Shown: piece after piece, positions 26,998 to 35,584 of the stretch
How the letters are laid out: each line of letters begins with the position of its first letter
Numbering within the stretch: position 1 is the first letter of the stretch
Assembly (NCBI RefSeq): GCF_001509835.1
Contig: NZ_JXTJ01000004.1
Coordinates: forward strand, 496,001-560,000
Length of the DNA stretch: 64,000 nucleotides
Reading direction: 5' to 3'
Source of the DNA: Allobosea sp. WAO
GTDB taxonomy: Bacteria > Pseudomonadota > Alphaproteobacteria > Rhizobiales > Beijerinckiaceae
Program-made: the position numbers and the translations under genes
Notes under the pieces: generated by a model
What the model saw: the letters and a program-made list of their open reading frames with translations, nothing else
The model's database searches: none
Told to the model about the DNA's origin: nothing

Positions 26998-27321
26998 TCA
27001 GCGGCGTTCGTCGCTCCTGGTCGTGTACACCACGACGCCAACGATATCCTCGCCGTGCACAAACTGCGCACCGGCCTGTTCGAGGGCTCGCCTGATCCTC
27101 AAAGTCAATGCAGTTTTTGGGGCGGCATAGCCATTTTCGAAGTCGTTGATCGTCTTTTTAGACACTTGCGCGTGCTCTCGCAGCCAAGACTGCGTCACAT
27201 CCAGCAGCTCCCGGGCGGCCTGAGAGAGAAAACCTGGGAGCACACGATCCGGTGGCATCGGCATGAAACCTGTGGCGCTGATAGGAGAAGGAGGACCGTC
27301 TCCAAAGTGGAAAATCTTCAT
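26998..27321 (-). CDS. XRE-like HTH regulator
   Basis: From ATG 27321 the protein has 107 residues; an upstream ATG at 27486 would give 162 but adds a low-complexity stretch. Residues about 35-95 form an XRE-type helix-turn-helix: QAARELLDVTQSWLREHAQVS, then KKTINDFENGYAAPK and LRIRRALEQAGAQFV. Such proteins repress promoters in mobile islands. It is upstream of, and co-oriented with, the FtsH-like operon, and a palindrome lies between them. Confidence 0.75.
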   Translation of the reverse strand: MKIFHFGDGPPSPISATGFMPMPPDRVLPGFLSQAARELLDVTQSWLREHAQVSKKTINDFENGYAAPKTALTLRIRRALEQAGAQFVHGEDIVGVVVYTTRSDERR

Positions 27322-27644
27322 ACCGCTGGTGTAATTCCATTCTCTGATTGCGTCAGATTTCCTGGCGTTGGGGCTAACGTGCTCGACAGCGCGGGCGCCG
27401 GGCTTCGCGCTCCGCACTTCCTTCAGATCCGCACGATTCGAAGCCGGATGCTGCGACTCATTAGTGACGGCTGGCTTGACCGGCATTAGGGGCGCCTACA
27501 CGACCATTGGTGGCCGGTTAAATGGACTGACGCCTTGGATTGTAGGATTGCACAATCAGTTCTTGCAAACGGCAAAAATGCCGACACTCAGGGTGCCTTT
27601 GCCCAGCGGTTATCACGCTGAGCCCCAACGCATGGCAATAGCGC

Positions 27645-28955
27645 TCAAAATCGGGGGTACTTGGATTGATATCTTTCTTGAGGAGCTAGCCATTCCGAGA
27701 GAAATCGAAGGGGATCTTGCTCCCCAAGCATTGATCTGGCCAACGCTAGGCGGCCTTCAATATCGGGCCGCCGCTCGTCATCGATCTTTGCTAGGCGCGT
27801 TTCGGCTTCCTGAAAGAAACGTTCGACTGCGGTAGCGGCCGCCCACTTCTCCATGATCTCAGCGAGTTGCCCTTTGCTGTCCGCCAGCGCTCTCTCGACG
27901 GCCTTGCGATCCTCTTCACGGAGGTATCGTTCATGCGCCTCTGCCCACTCCTTGCGCCGTTGGGCAGCCGCCTTCTCCTCAGCCACGATCAACGCGCTAA
28001 GCTCCGCTTCGGAGCCTTGAAGCCGTGCGACTATCGAGGGTACGAGCGACTTGAGGTCTGCAGCTTGCGTGTCCTGCCAGTTCGCTGACCAGTCGATGTT
28101 CGCGAGGGGGCAGTAAGCGACGAACCGAAAGCGGCCGCAGGGTAGGTCTTGCTCCGTGGTCCAGGAGTGCGTGAGTTGCCAAGGCCGGGCGGAGCGGACC
28201 AGCTTGCTGTCCTCGCGCACATAGGAGCCGTCGAGGTACCGCATTGTCACGCGCTCGGTCATCTCGGTCAGCACGAGACCGACGGGGATCGAGCCGACGT
28301 AGGTGACCGTGGGACGGCGCGGCGACCAGATGCTGCCCGTCTGATACCGCCCATACTTGCGGTCTTTGCGCGGAACCTCCTGCTCGTCGACGTGTATGCG
28401 CCGCATCTCCTGGTCTACGGGCGCAAACATGACGCGATGCCCTCTCTGGTCGAGGGCGTTGTAAATCTCGTTTGCGATGTCGAGTGCGGCAGGCAAGTGG
28501 TCGGCCGAAGCCACGATATCGGGCAGGAGATACTTGTAGGGCCGCAGGAACTCGTTCTTTTCGTCGGTGCGCGACTTCCGGAAGGACTCGTCGACGCCGA
28601 TCAGCATGGGGTGGCGCGTCGGCCTTCGAGGGCGATCGGCCGCTTTCGGCTCCACACGGCGGTACGCGCGCTTCGGCGGAGGTGCTGAGAGGGGTGTGCC
28701 TTTATCCCAACGGACTTGGTATCCAGGTAATGCGGCGGGCAGGTCGGGACGGGGCGCTTGTTTCCCAACCGCCTTCTTCTGCCAGTATCCAGCAGGTGGC
28801 CTCGGCACATTGAGCGCCTCGCAGACGCGCGCGAGATAGTAGTGAGTCACACCGAGTTCTTCGGCGAGCCGGTTGATGGGCTCGGCCCAAACGCGCTCAT
28901 ACAGGTCGTCGCGCGCGATGCTAGAGAAAGCAACTGGTGTGGTTTCCGTATCCAT
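27645..28955 (-). CDS. Hypothetical protein with N-terminal HTH-like domain
   Basis: A 436-residue protein. The N-terminal 65 residues read DDLYERVWAEPINRLAEELG, then VTHYYLARVCEALNVPRPPAGYWQKK, a helix-turn-helix-like unit ending in the 'PPxGYW' signature. A charged proline-rich linker follows, then a globular middle and a C-terminal coiled coil (about 320-400). The family is common in rhizobial islands but I know no function. A decayed relative of its N-terminal unit lies at 47920-48474, so two copies of this gene type were present in the island. Confidence 0.65.
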   Translation of the reverse strand: MDTETTPVAFSSIARDDLYERVWAEPINRLAEELGVTHYYLARVCEALNVPRPPAGYWQKKAVGKQAPRPDLPAALPGYQVRWDKGTPLSAPPPKRAYRRVEPKAADRPRRPTRHPMLIGVDESFRKSRTDEKNEFLRPYKYLLPDIVASADHLPAALDIANEIYNALDQRGHRVMFAPVDQEMRRIHVDEQEVPRKDRKYGRYQTGSIWSPRRPTVTYVGSIPVGLVLTEMTERVTMRYLDGSYVREDSKLVRSARPWQLTHSWTTEQDLPCGRFRFVAYCPLANIDWSANWQDTQAADLKSLVPSIVARLQGSEAELSALIVAEEKAAAQRRKEWAEAHERYLREEDRKAVERALADSKGQLAEIMEKWAAATAVERFFQEAETRLAKIDDERRPDIEGRLALARSMLGEQDPLRFLSEWLAPQERYQSKYPRF

Positions 28956-29213
28956 TTTCAGCTCGCTGCCGCACTAACGCCCCGCTCCGGTTGCGACATT
29001 GGCCTTGCTTGCACCTGAACGAAAGCGTCGTCGTACACTGCAACATGATTTCGGTGAGGGCGGCTTCGCTCAGCTTCAACGAAGCAATTAGTTCTTTAAT
29101 GTGCGCGTCGGAACGGCAGCAAGTGAACGGCAAGGCCTACGCCGCGAAGAATTCGCGCCGCCGCCGCGATCGGCAATGCGACCGCGCGGACGGCTGAGCA
29201 ACTCCACCCCTTC

Positions 29214-29268
29214 GTCGTCTGCGCTGGCCTCGAGGCCAGCCGGCACTCGCTAGGAGCGAGCAGACGAC
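29214..29268. repeat. Three-way-junction-like nested palindromes
   Basis: A 9-bp outer stem (GTCGTCTGC 29214-29222 with GCAGACGAC 29260-29268) encloses two hairpins: the perfect 18-base palindrome GCTGGCCTCGAGGCCAGC (29223-29240) and CTCGCT-AGG-AGCGAG (29246-29260, sharing its last base). Nearly every base is paired, giving a cloverleaf of about 55 nt. It lies in the 641-base gap before the ssp operon. A structured RNA, a cruciform or a recombination site are all possible. Confidence 0.6.
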
Positions 29269-29392
29269 TGCGCATCCTCTCCCGCTAGTTGCGGTCGATT
29301 CTGGAGGATGTAAGTATAGATGTGCTCGTCCGTGCCGGACGCCTGACCGTTGCACGATCGAAGCCATTCAATGGACGGGTATGAAGTAGGCT

Positions 29393-29421
29393 TTGAGCCT
29401 GCATCGTACAATTATTATATA
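29393..29421 (+). promoter_or_regulatory. Promoter of the ssp operon
   Basis: TTGAGC (29393-29398) and TATATA (29416-29421) are 17 bases apart. A 10-base palindrome GCGCTAGCGC follows at 29447-29456, just beyond the expected start point, and could be an operator. The leader to sspA would be about 170 bases. Confidence 0.6.
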
Positions 29422-29596
29422 GAAGCACACGTTATTCGGGTAGTGGGCGCTAGCGCTTCGATTTAACGGAAGGTAACATTTCAACAGCCGCAACACTCCT
29501 TGATTCCCCAGCGGCGGGCGGACCAGAGTCGATCACGCGGTGGAAACGAAGCTGCTTTACGCGCATGTCAGGCTCCCGCGCCACGGGGGCGCGCAC

Positions 29597-30709
29597 ATGA
29601 TTTACTTGGACGCTAACGCCACAACTTCTTGTTCGGAAGCGGTCACCGCGGAAATTGCGCGTGCTTTGGTGGCTGCGCCCGCCAATCCATCGAGCATCCA
29701 CGCCGCAGGCTCGGAAGCTCGTTTTGCATTGGAGCGCGCGAGAGACAACATTTGCACCTTGATCGCGGGTGCCACGCCGGAGGGGGTTGTTTTCAATTCG
29801 GGGGGTACTGAGGGCAACAACGCGATTCTCAAGGGAATCGTTGGTGCCGCGATCGTCACGAGCAATGTTGAACACCCGTCGATCGCTTACCCAGCCCATG
29901 CCAGCGGCCGGCATATAAAGATACCTGTCAACAAGAATGGCTTGGTGGAGCCGCTCCAAGTTGCAGAGGCGATCCCTCACGACGGTCCTGTCATCGTCAG
30001 CATTCAATGGGCGAACAGCGAGACGGGCATCATTCAACCTATTGAAGCGATTGTCTCGGAAGTAAGGTCGAGGCGGTCGGATGTGTTCGTTCATGTCGAC
30101 GCGGCTCAGGCAGTTGGTCGAGTGCGCGCCGATATGGATAGTGTGGATGCGCTGACGTGCTCAGGCCATAAACTCCACGGGCCGGCAGGCACCGGCGTCA
30201 TTGTCTTTAGAGATCCTGACGAGGAGCGAATCGCGCCCTTTTTGCTAGGCGGAGGGCAGGAGCGCCGGCGTCGTTCGGGGACCGAAAACGTTCCAGGCGC
30301 GATCGGTCTTGGCTTGGCTTTCCAAGAGAGAGCCGCGTCCTTCGAACGGGATGTATCAGCAATGCGCGCGATGAGAGACGCATTCGAAGACCACATCCTG
30401 CGGAAATTCAAAGGCGTAAGGATCAACGGCGCTGATACCCTGCGTGTCGCCAACACTTCGAACATCATGTTCCCTTCGATCGAGGCGGCGGCGCTCGTTG
30501 CGCGTCTGGATCAGGAAGGGATTGCATGTTCGGTGGGGTCGGCTTGTTCGAGCGGCCGCCCGGAGCCCTCGCATGTCCTTCTTGCGATGGGGCTCACCGA
30601 AAAGGAGGCCTACCAAAGCGCCCGTTTTTCGTTCTCCGTGATGAATACTATGGACGAAGCACTGCGCGCAGCAGATGTGGTTGTCCGGACCGCGAGTGCC
30701 TTGAATTGA
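29597..30709 (+). CDS. sspA: Cysteine desulfurase SspA/DndA
   Basis: A 370-residue class V aminotransferase fold enzyme. It takes sulfur from cysteine and delivers it as persulfide for DNA phosphorothioation. PLP-binding Lys192 is in CSGHKLHGP and the persulfide cysteine, Cys317, in GSACSSGR; GGTEGNN and HPSI (cofactor contacts) are in place. ATG 29597 (MIYLDANAT) aligns with the family start; a GTG at 29540 would add 19 residues of no likeness. It leads an operon in which every following ssp gene begins at or inside the preceding stop, or within a few bases. A dedicated copy means the system does not need the housekeeping IscS. Confidence 0.92.
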   Translation: MIYLDANATTSCSEAVTAEIARALVAAPANPSSIHAAGSEARFALERARDNICTLIAGATPEGVVFNSGGTEGNNAILKGIVGAAIVTSNVEHPSIAYPAHASGRHIKIPVNKNGLVEPLQVAEAIPHDGPVIVSIQWANSETGIIQPIEAIVSEVRSRRSDVFVHVDAAQAVGRVRADMDSVDALTCSGHKLHGPAGTGVIVFRDPDEERIAPFLLGGGQERRRRSGTENVPGAIGLGLAFQERAASFERDVSAMRAMRDAFEDHILRKFKGVRINGADTLRVANTSNIMFPSIEAAALVARLDQEGIACSVGSACSSGRPEPSHVLLAMGLTEKEAYQSARFSFSVMNTMDEALRAADVVVRTASALN

Positions 30710-31620
30710 CCCCTGCCAATGGCGCTTCCCGCATCCGGTTCGAATACAGCCGGCATGAGACCTTTGCGATCCGCGAAGGATGGATCCCGAAGGGGCTCGC
30801 TCTGCTTGAAGAACGCGATGGGGACTTCAGGCCCGATCTCGAAACGGCCGACGCGCTCGGGCTCGGCAGCAAGATGGTGAAGTCGCTCGGCTATTGGCTC
30901 GAAGCGGTAGGGATGTCCGAGACGACCGGTGTCAGGAAGGAGCGGGCAATTCGGCTGACCCCGCTTGCGCAGATGATTAGCATGCATGACTCCTACCTCG
31001 AATTCCCAGTGTCGTGGTGGATTATGCACATAATGCTGGCCCGCCGGGAGGGCAGCGTCTGGAACTGGTTCTTCAACGACTTCAACGAGCGTGTTTTCGA
31101 TCGAACGACCTGCGTCGAGGCCTTTCTCAAGCACGTCCGAGATCGAGCGCTTAATCCTACTTCGCCCACCACCGCCCATCGCGACGTGGCTTGCCTCCTA
31201 AGCTCCTATGCCCTTGTCTCAGGGGGAGAGCAGCCGGACCCTGAGGACGCAACGACCTGCCCCTTCCGGTCGCTTTCGCTGGTGGTTAAGCATTCCGACA
31301 CCGGGCGTTTTGAGAAGACGCGCTCGCTTGACCTGATTCCGGTCGAGGCATTTCTCGCTTGTGCCGGTCTTGTTGCGAGAGACATTGGCAACGATAGCAT
31401 CACCTTTGTCGATCTCATGCGCCAACGGAACGCGCCGGCGCGGCTGCTGGGCCTCGATGGCGATGCAATTGATGAGCTCGCCACGGCGGCGGCGGCTCTT
31501 TATCGCAAGCACGGTGTCAGCATCTCGATGCTCGGTACCAACCGAACGCTCACGATTCCACGTCTGGAGCCAAGTGAATGGCTTTCCAGGCACTTTGCCA
31601 GGATCGGGGGAGCAGCGTGA
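30706..31620 (+). CDS. sspB: DUF4007 protein SspB
   Basis: A 304-residue protein with the DUF4007 opening FEYSRHETFAIREGWIPKG. In the SspABCD system this is the DNA-nicking subunit needed to place single-strand phosphorothioates (literature memory). No ATG precedes the conserved start; TTG 30706 shares TTGA with the sspA stop and is the best start. A longer frame to 30526 overlaps sspA with no likeness. The protein ends at TGA shared with the GTG of the next gene. Confidence 0.85.
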   Translation: MTPANGASRIRFEYSRHETFAIREGWIPKGLALLEERDGDFRPDLETADALGLGSKMVKSLGYWLEAVGMSETTGVRKERAIRLTPLAQMISMHDSYLEFPVSWWIMHIMLARREGSVWNWFFNDFNERVFDRTTCVEAFLKHVRDRALNPTSPTTAHRDVACLLSSYALVSGGEQPDPEDATTCPFRSLSLVVKHSDTGRFEKTRSLDLIPVEAFLACAGLVARDIGNDSITFVDLMRQRNAPARLLGLDGDAIDELATAAAALYRKHGVSISMLGTNRTLTIPRLEPSEWLSRHFARIGGAA

Positions 31621-34600
31621 GCCGCGCGATCCTGCGATCAGTCAATCTACGCGAAGACATCTCCGTCCCATCGCGCCTCGACCATTATCAGCCGACGAGC
31701 AGGTCGCTTCCGGTTGCTGCTGCCGTCCTGCAGGGCAATGCCAACATGGTCATCGCGGCCTATGGCAGTGGCAAATCACTCGCCGCTGGTATTGGGGCGA
31801 TGGCCGTCGACAACGATCCGGTGAATAGGGACGTTCTTCGCGAGGTCGCGCATCGGATCTCGCAAGTCGATCGCGAGTTCGCGGCCGCCTATAGGGATCG
31901 AGTGGAGGACGGCCACAGAGGCCGCGTCGTGGTGCTCTCGGGCTATGTCCGGGACGTTGCCGCCTCGCTTGCGGCCGCATTGGAACTTGGACAGAAGGAA
32001 GATCTCGAAGAAGTAGTCGCCGCGATACGCAAGCGGCGCGATTTCGACCAACTCGCCATCATCTGGGACGAGTTCGGGCGGCATCTTGAAGGCCTGATCA
32101 CGGAAGGCCGATCGCGCGACCTTGATCTAGTGCAACGCCTGGCCGAATTCGCCGTTCGCGCAAAGGCCCCGTCGGTTGGGCTGACTGTGCTGCTTCACCA
32201 GAATCTGCTGGCCTATGCCGGCAGCCTCAACCAGACGACCCGGAACGAGTGGCGCAAGGTCGAGGGTCGCTTTCGCCAGATCCGGTTCATCGAGGACAGT
32301 CGAGAGCTTTATGCGCTCGTCGCAGCGGTAGTCGATGCCAGCCGGCCCCGCCGCAAGGGCAATTTGGCAAGTATCTTGCCGATCGCGCATGGGGCGATCG
32401 AAGCGCGCTGGTTCGACGGCATGGAAGACCCGCAACGCGTCAGCACGATGTTGTCGATGGCGCATCCGATCAGTGGGGGCGCCTTGCAGGTCCTACCGAA
32501 GCTGGTTGCTCGGGTGGGACAGAATGAGCGAAGCCTGTTCGCCTTTCTGGAGACCATGGACACTTCAGCCCCGGTTGGGCTCGACGAGATCTACCTGTCG
32601 TTCTCCGAGTCCCTGCGATCCGATGTAGGCGTAGGTGGGCTACACCGGCGTTGGGTCGAAGTTGAAAGCGCGCGGAGCAAAGTGACGGATCCCGTCGAAC
32701 GCGAGGCTTTGTCGTCTGCGTTCATGCTCCAGATCGGAGCTCATGGCGAGCGGCGCCACCTGCCGAGATCAGTGCTGGAATTAGCGATCCGCTCGAAGGG
32801 GTATTCGGAGTCCGCAGCCAAGAGTGCTGTCGATAATCTCGTAGATCGAAAGCTGCTGCTCTATCGCAAGCTCAACGACGATGTGTCGGTCTGGCATGGG
32901 GCCGACCTCGACGTTGCATCCCGGCTTCGTGATGAGCGGATGCGCCGCATCAATTCGTTCAACCTGTCCGCCTTCCTCGAGGCGCAGCACCCCGCACCGT
33001 TCCTGAGACCTGTGCGCCACAATTCGGAGCGAGGTACGTCGCGCTACCTGAAGGGCAGCTACATCCAGTTCGCGTCGCTACAGGATATCGAACCGAGAAT
33101 CGAAGCCGGGGTTTGGGGCCGCGTCCTCTATGTCATCTGCAATTCTAACGACGATGTCCGCCAGGCTAGGCAGTTTGCCGAAGATGCGAAGTTGGAGCGC
33201 ACAATCCTCGTCGTTCCGACCGAGCCGGTTCCTGCATTCGATGCCGCTCTTGAGATCGACTGCCTCGTGGCGTTGCGCCGTGATGCCGGCCTTCTGAGCG
33301 AGGACCCGCTCGTCGGCCAGGAATTGGACGAGCTCCTTGCCGTCGCTCGCCGGCAGTTGACGCTCGCCTTGCACCGGTTGACCAGCGACCGGACGGCCAA
33401 TGCGAGCTGGTACTATCAGGGCAAGGTACAGGCGGTCACACCTGAGCGTCCGGCAGGCATCGTCGTGTCCGGCCTCATGGACGAGTGGTTCCCGCTTACG
33501 CCGCGCATCGTCAACGATCAGATCATGCGCGGGCAGCTCTCTCGACAGATGCAGACTGCGCGCATCAGGTCAGTGCTGAGACTCATGGAGCATTCCATGA
33601 AGCCGATGCTCGGATATAGCGACGACGATACGCAGCCTGAATCGTCGATCTACCGGACTATCTTCGCCAGGACAGGGCTTCACGTCCGGGACGGCGAGCT
33701 TGGGCGATTTGCGGACCCTAGTGAGCTCCACGATCCGGGTCTGAGTAAGGTCTGGGTCTTGGTTCGGGCCTTCTTCACTACGCCGGGCCGCAAGTCCCTC
33801 CGCGAGATTGTCGAGCTTCTGTCGAGCTCACCGTATGGTCTGGCGGCGGGCGTGATCCCGTTGATCGTCATGGGCGGATATCGTGCCTTTGGCCGAGCAG
33901 TTTCGCTCTGGACGGACGAGAAATATGTGCCCGACGTGCTAGGTTTCGACGCGGTCCGGATGTTCTTGGAACCCGACCGGCACGTCGTCGAGGTCCATTC
34001 GAACGATCCCGCGGTCCTGGCCTACCTGGCAGAGATCGCGGATCTTTTTGCCCACAAGCGGCCCGGCCCGCATGACGAGCTGGTGCGCTTTGCCCGGGAC
34101 GCCCTACGCGTCTGGCGCTCCGGGATTGCCGATGGAGCCACCCGCTCGCGGCGGATGACCGATGATGCGCGGCTGTTCCTGCGGCGCTTCTCGGAGGCGT
34201 CGGACCCGGCAACATTCCTGATCTCGACGCTTCCGGAGACGCTAGGCGGCTCGCACAAAGGCGAGAAGCGTTACGCGCAGACGATCAAGTCGTTGGAGCG
34301 AGCTCGAAACGTCATCGACGGGCTCGTCGACGGCTATCTCCGGGATGCTGTCGAGGTGTTGACGGATGTCCTACGGGTCGGCGAAACCGGCCACGTCGTC
34401 GAAGGCGTCAGGGCCTGGATCGCGTGCCTTGATGTTACGGAACTGATGAAGCGCGAGGACCTGAAGTTAACAGACAAGGCGGTTCTGCGGACCGCGCGCG
34501 ACACGCTGGGAGGTCGCTTCTCGCCGGAGACCCTCGCAAGGACGGTGAGCTCGGTCTTGCTCCAACGCGGAATCGAGAAGTGGCAGGACGACACCAAGGA

Positions 34601-34772
34601 GCAGCTTCGCAAGGAGCTGCGTGAATGCAAGCTGAGGATCGAGGCGGCCGCGATGGATGTCGAACATCCCTCGGAGAAGCTCGCGCCGGTCATCGAAGCG
34701 CGGATCCTACACCTTCAGCGGCAGCTGGAGCGTATCCGCAGCGGGCAAGTTTCAGGGGGCATTGAACGATGA
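31617..34772 (+). CDS. sspC: ATPase SspC
   Basis: A 1051-residue P-loop ATPase. Walker A is AAYGSGKSLAAG with Gly50-Lys53, and Walker B LAIIWDEFGRHLEG is near residue 150, both in the N-terminal quarter. The remainder is mostly helical without other motifs I recognise. It is the ATPase of the phosphorothioate-installing complex. GTG 31617 overlaps the sspB stop (GTGA) and has GGGGGAG upstream, so it is preferred to the ATG at 31578. The stop overlaps sspD by four bases. Confidence 0.82.
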   Translation: MSRAILRSVNLREDISVPSRLDHYQPTSRSLPVAAAVLQGNANMVIAAYGSGKSLAAGIGAMAVDNDPVNRDVLREVAHRISQVDREFAAAYRDRVEDGHRGRVVVLSGYVRDVAASLAAALELGQKEDLEEVVAAIRKRRDFDQLAIIWDEFGRHLEGLITEGRSRDLDLVQRLAEFAVRAKAPSVGLTVLLHQNLLAYAGSLNQTTRNEWRKVEGRFRQIRFIEDSRELYALVAAVVDASRPRRKGNLASILPIAHGAIEARWFDGMEDPQRVSTMLSMAHPISGGALQVLPKLVARVGQNERSLFAFLETMDTSAPVGLDEIYLSFSESLRSDVGVGGLHRRWVEVESARSKVTDPVEREALSSAFMLQIGAHGERRHLPRSVLELAIRSKGYSESAAKSAVDNLVDRKLLLYRKLNDDVSVWHGADLDVASRLRDERMRRINSFNLSAFLEAQHPAPFLRPVRHNSERGTSRYLKGSYIQFASLQDIEPRIEAGVWGRVLYVICNSNDDVRQARQFAEDAKLERTILVVPTEPVPAFDAALEIDCLVALRRDAGLLSEDPLVGQELDELLAVARRQLTLALHRLTSDRTANASWYYQGKVQAVTPERPAGIVVSGLMDEWFPLTPRIVNDQIMRGQLSRQMQTARIRSVLRLMEHSMKPMLGYSDDDTQPESSIYRTIFARTGLHVRDGELGRFADPSELHDPGLSKVWVLVRAFFTTPGRKSLREIVELLSSSPYGLAAGVIPLIVMGGYRAFGRAVSLWTDEKYVPDVLGFDAVRMFLEPDRHVVEVHSNDPAVLAYLAEIADLFAHKRPGPHDELVRFARDALRVWRSGIADGATRSRRMTDDARLFLRRFSEASDPATFLISTLPETLGGSHKGEKRYAQTIKSLERARNVIDGLVDGYLRDAVEVLTDVLRVGETGHVVEGVRAWIACLDVTELMKREDLKLTDKAVLRTARDTLGGRFSPETLARTVSSVLLQRGIEKWQDDTKEQLRKELRECKLRIEAAAMDVEHPSEKLAPVIEARILHLQRQLERIRSGQVSGGIER

Positions 34773-35584
34773 GCACTACACCAACCCGGATGGTCGATGC
34801 AGCGCTCGATCGTGCCGCGCGTCACGTCGTCCCGTTGTCGGGAGGCAAAGACAGCACCGCGATGGCGATCTACCTCGCGAAGTCCTATCCGGACATGGAG
34901 TTCGAGTATGTATTCTCGGATACTGGCGCCGAGTTGCCTGAGACATACGAGTACTTCGAACGCCTGGAGCACGTCCTCGGCAAGCCCGTGACCCGAATCA
35001 CGGCCTTGGAGATGCTCGGCGTCGAAGAGCGTGCCGGCCGCTCGCCATTTGACGTCGTGCTCTATGAGCACTTTGCTGGTTTCCTGCCAAGTCCGCGAAC
35101 GCGGTGGTGCACCAGGATGCTCAAGATCCATCCCTATGAGAGGTACATCGGATCGGACAGGGCCTTTTCCTACATCGCGATCCGCGCCGACGAGAATCGT
35201 TCGGGCTATCTTGGGAAGGGCAAGCCCGTCTTGCTATCCGAAGAGCCGAACATCACGCCGGTTTATCCATTCAAGGATGACGGCATCACCATCGGCGACG
35301 TGCAGCGCCTGTTAGATGATTCCGGTATAGGTCTGCCGAAATACTATGAATGGCGGTCCCGCAGCGGCTGCTATTTCTGTTTCTATCAGCAGATCGCTGA
35401 GTGGCAGGGGCTGAAGGAGCGTCACCCCGACTTGTACGAGCTGGCCAAAACGTACGAGCAGGGCAAGAATGGCCGCAAGTACTCTTGGGTCGATGGCCGT
35501 ACCCTCGACGATGTTGAGAAGATGTCCCGCCGGACAGTCAAGGCCAAGTCGGACGACGACGGCTGCGTGATCTGTCACCTCTAA
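34769..35584 (+). CDS. sspD: PAPS-reductase-like ATP pyrophosphatase SspD
   Basis: A 271-residue adenylyl-transfer enzyme with the PP-loop SGGKDS (24-29). Cysteines occur in RWCTRMLKIHP, SGCYFCFYQQ and CVICHL, and may hold an Fe-S cluster as reported for DndC. It is thought to activate the DNA backbone phosphate by adenylation before sulfur is inserted. The last codon overlaps the next start (TAATG). Confidence 0.9.
   Translation: MSTTPTRMVDAALDRAARHVVPLSGGKDSTAMAIYLAKSYPDMEFEYVFSDTGAELPETYEYFERLEHVLGKPVTRITALEMLGVEERAGRSPFDVVLYEHFAGFLPSPRTRWCTRMLKIHPYERYIGSDRAFSYIAIRADENRSGYLGKGKPVLLSEEPNITPVYPFKDDGITIGDVQRLLDDSGIGLPKYYEWRSRSGCYFCFYQQIAEWQGLKERHPDLYELAKTYEQGKNGRKYSWVDGRTLDDVEKMSRRTVKAKSDDDGCVICHL

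Noticed and set aside
29540..29596. GTG 29540 as an upstream start of sspA
   Set aside because: The 19 extra residues have no likeness to cysteine desulfurases, whose N-termini align with ATG 29597.
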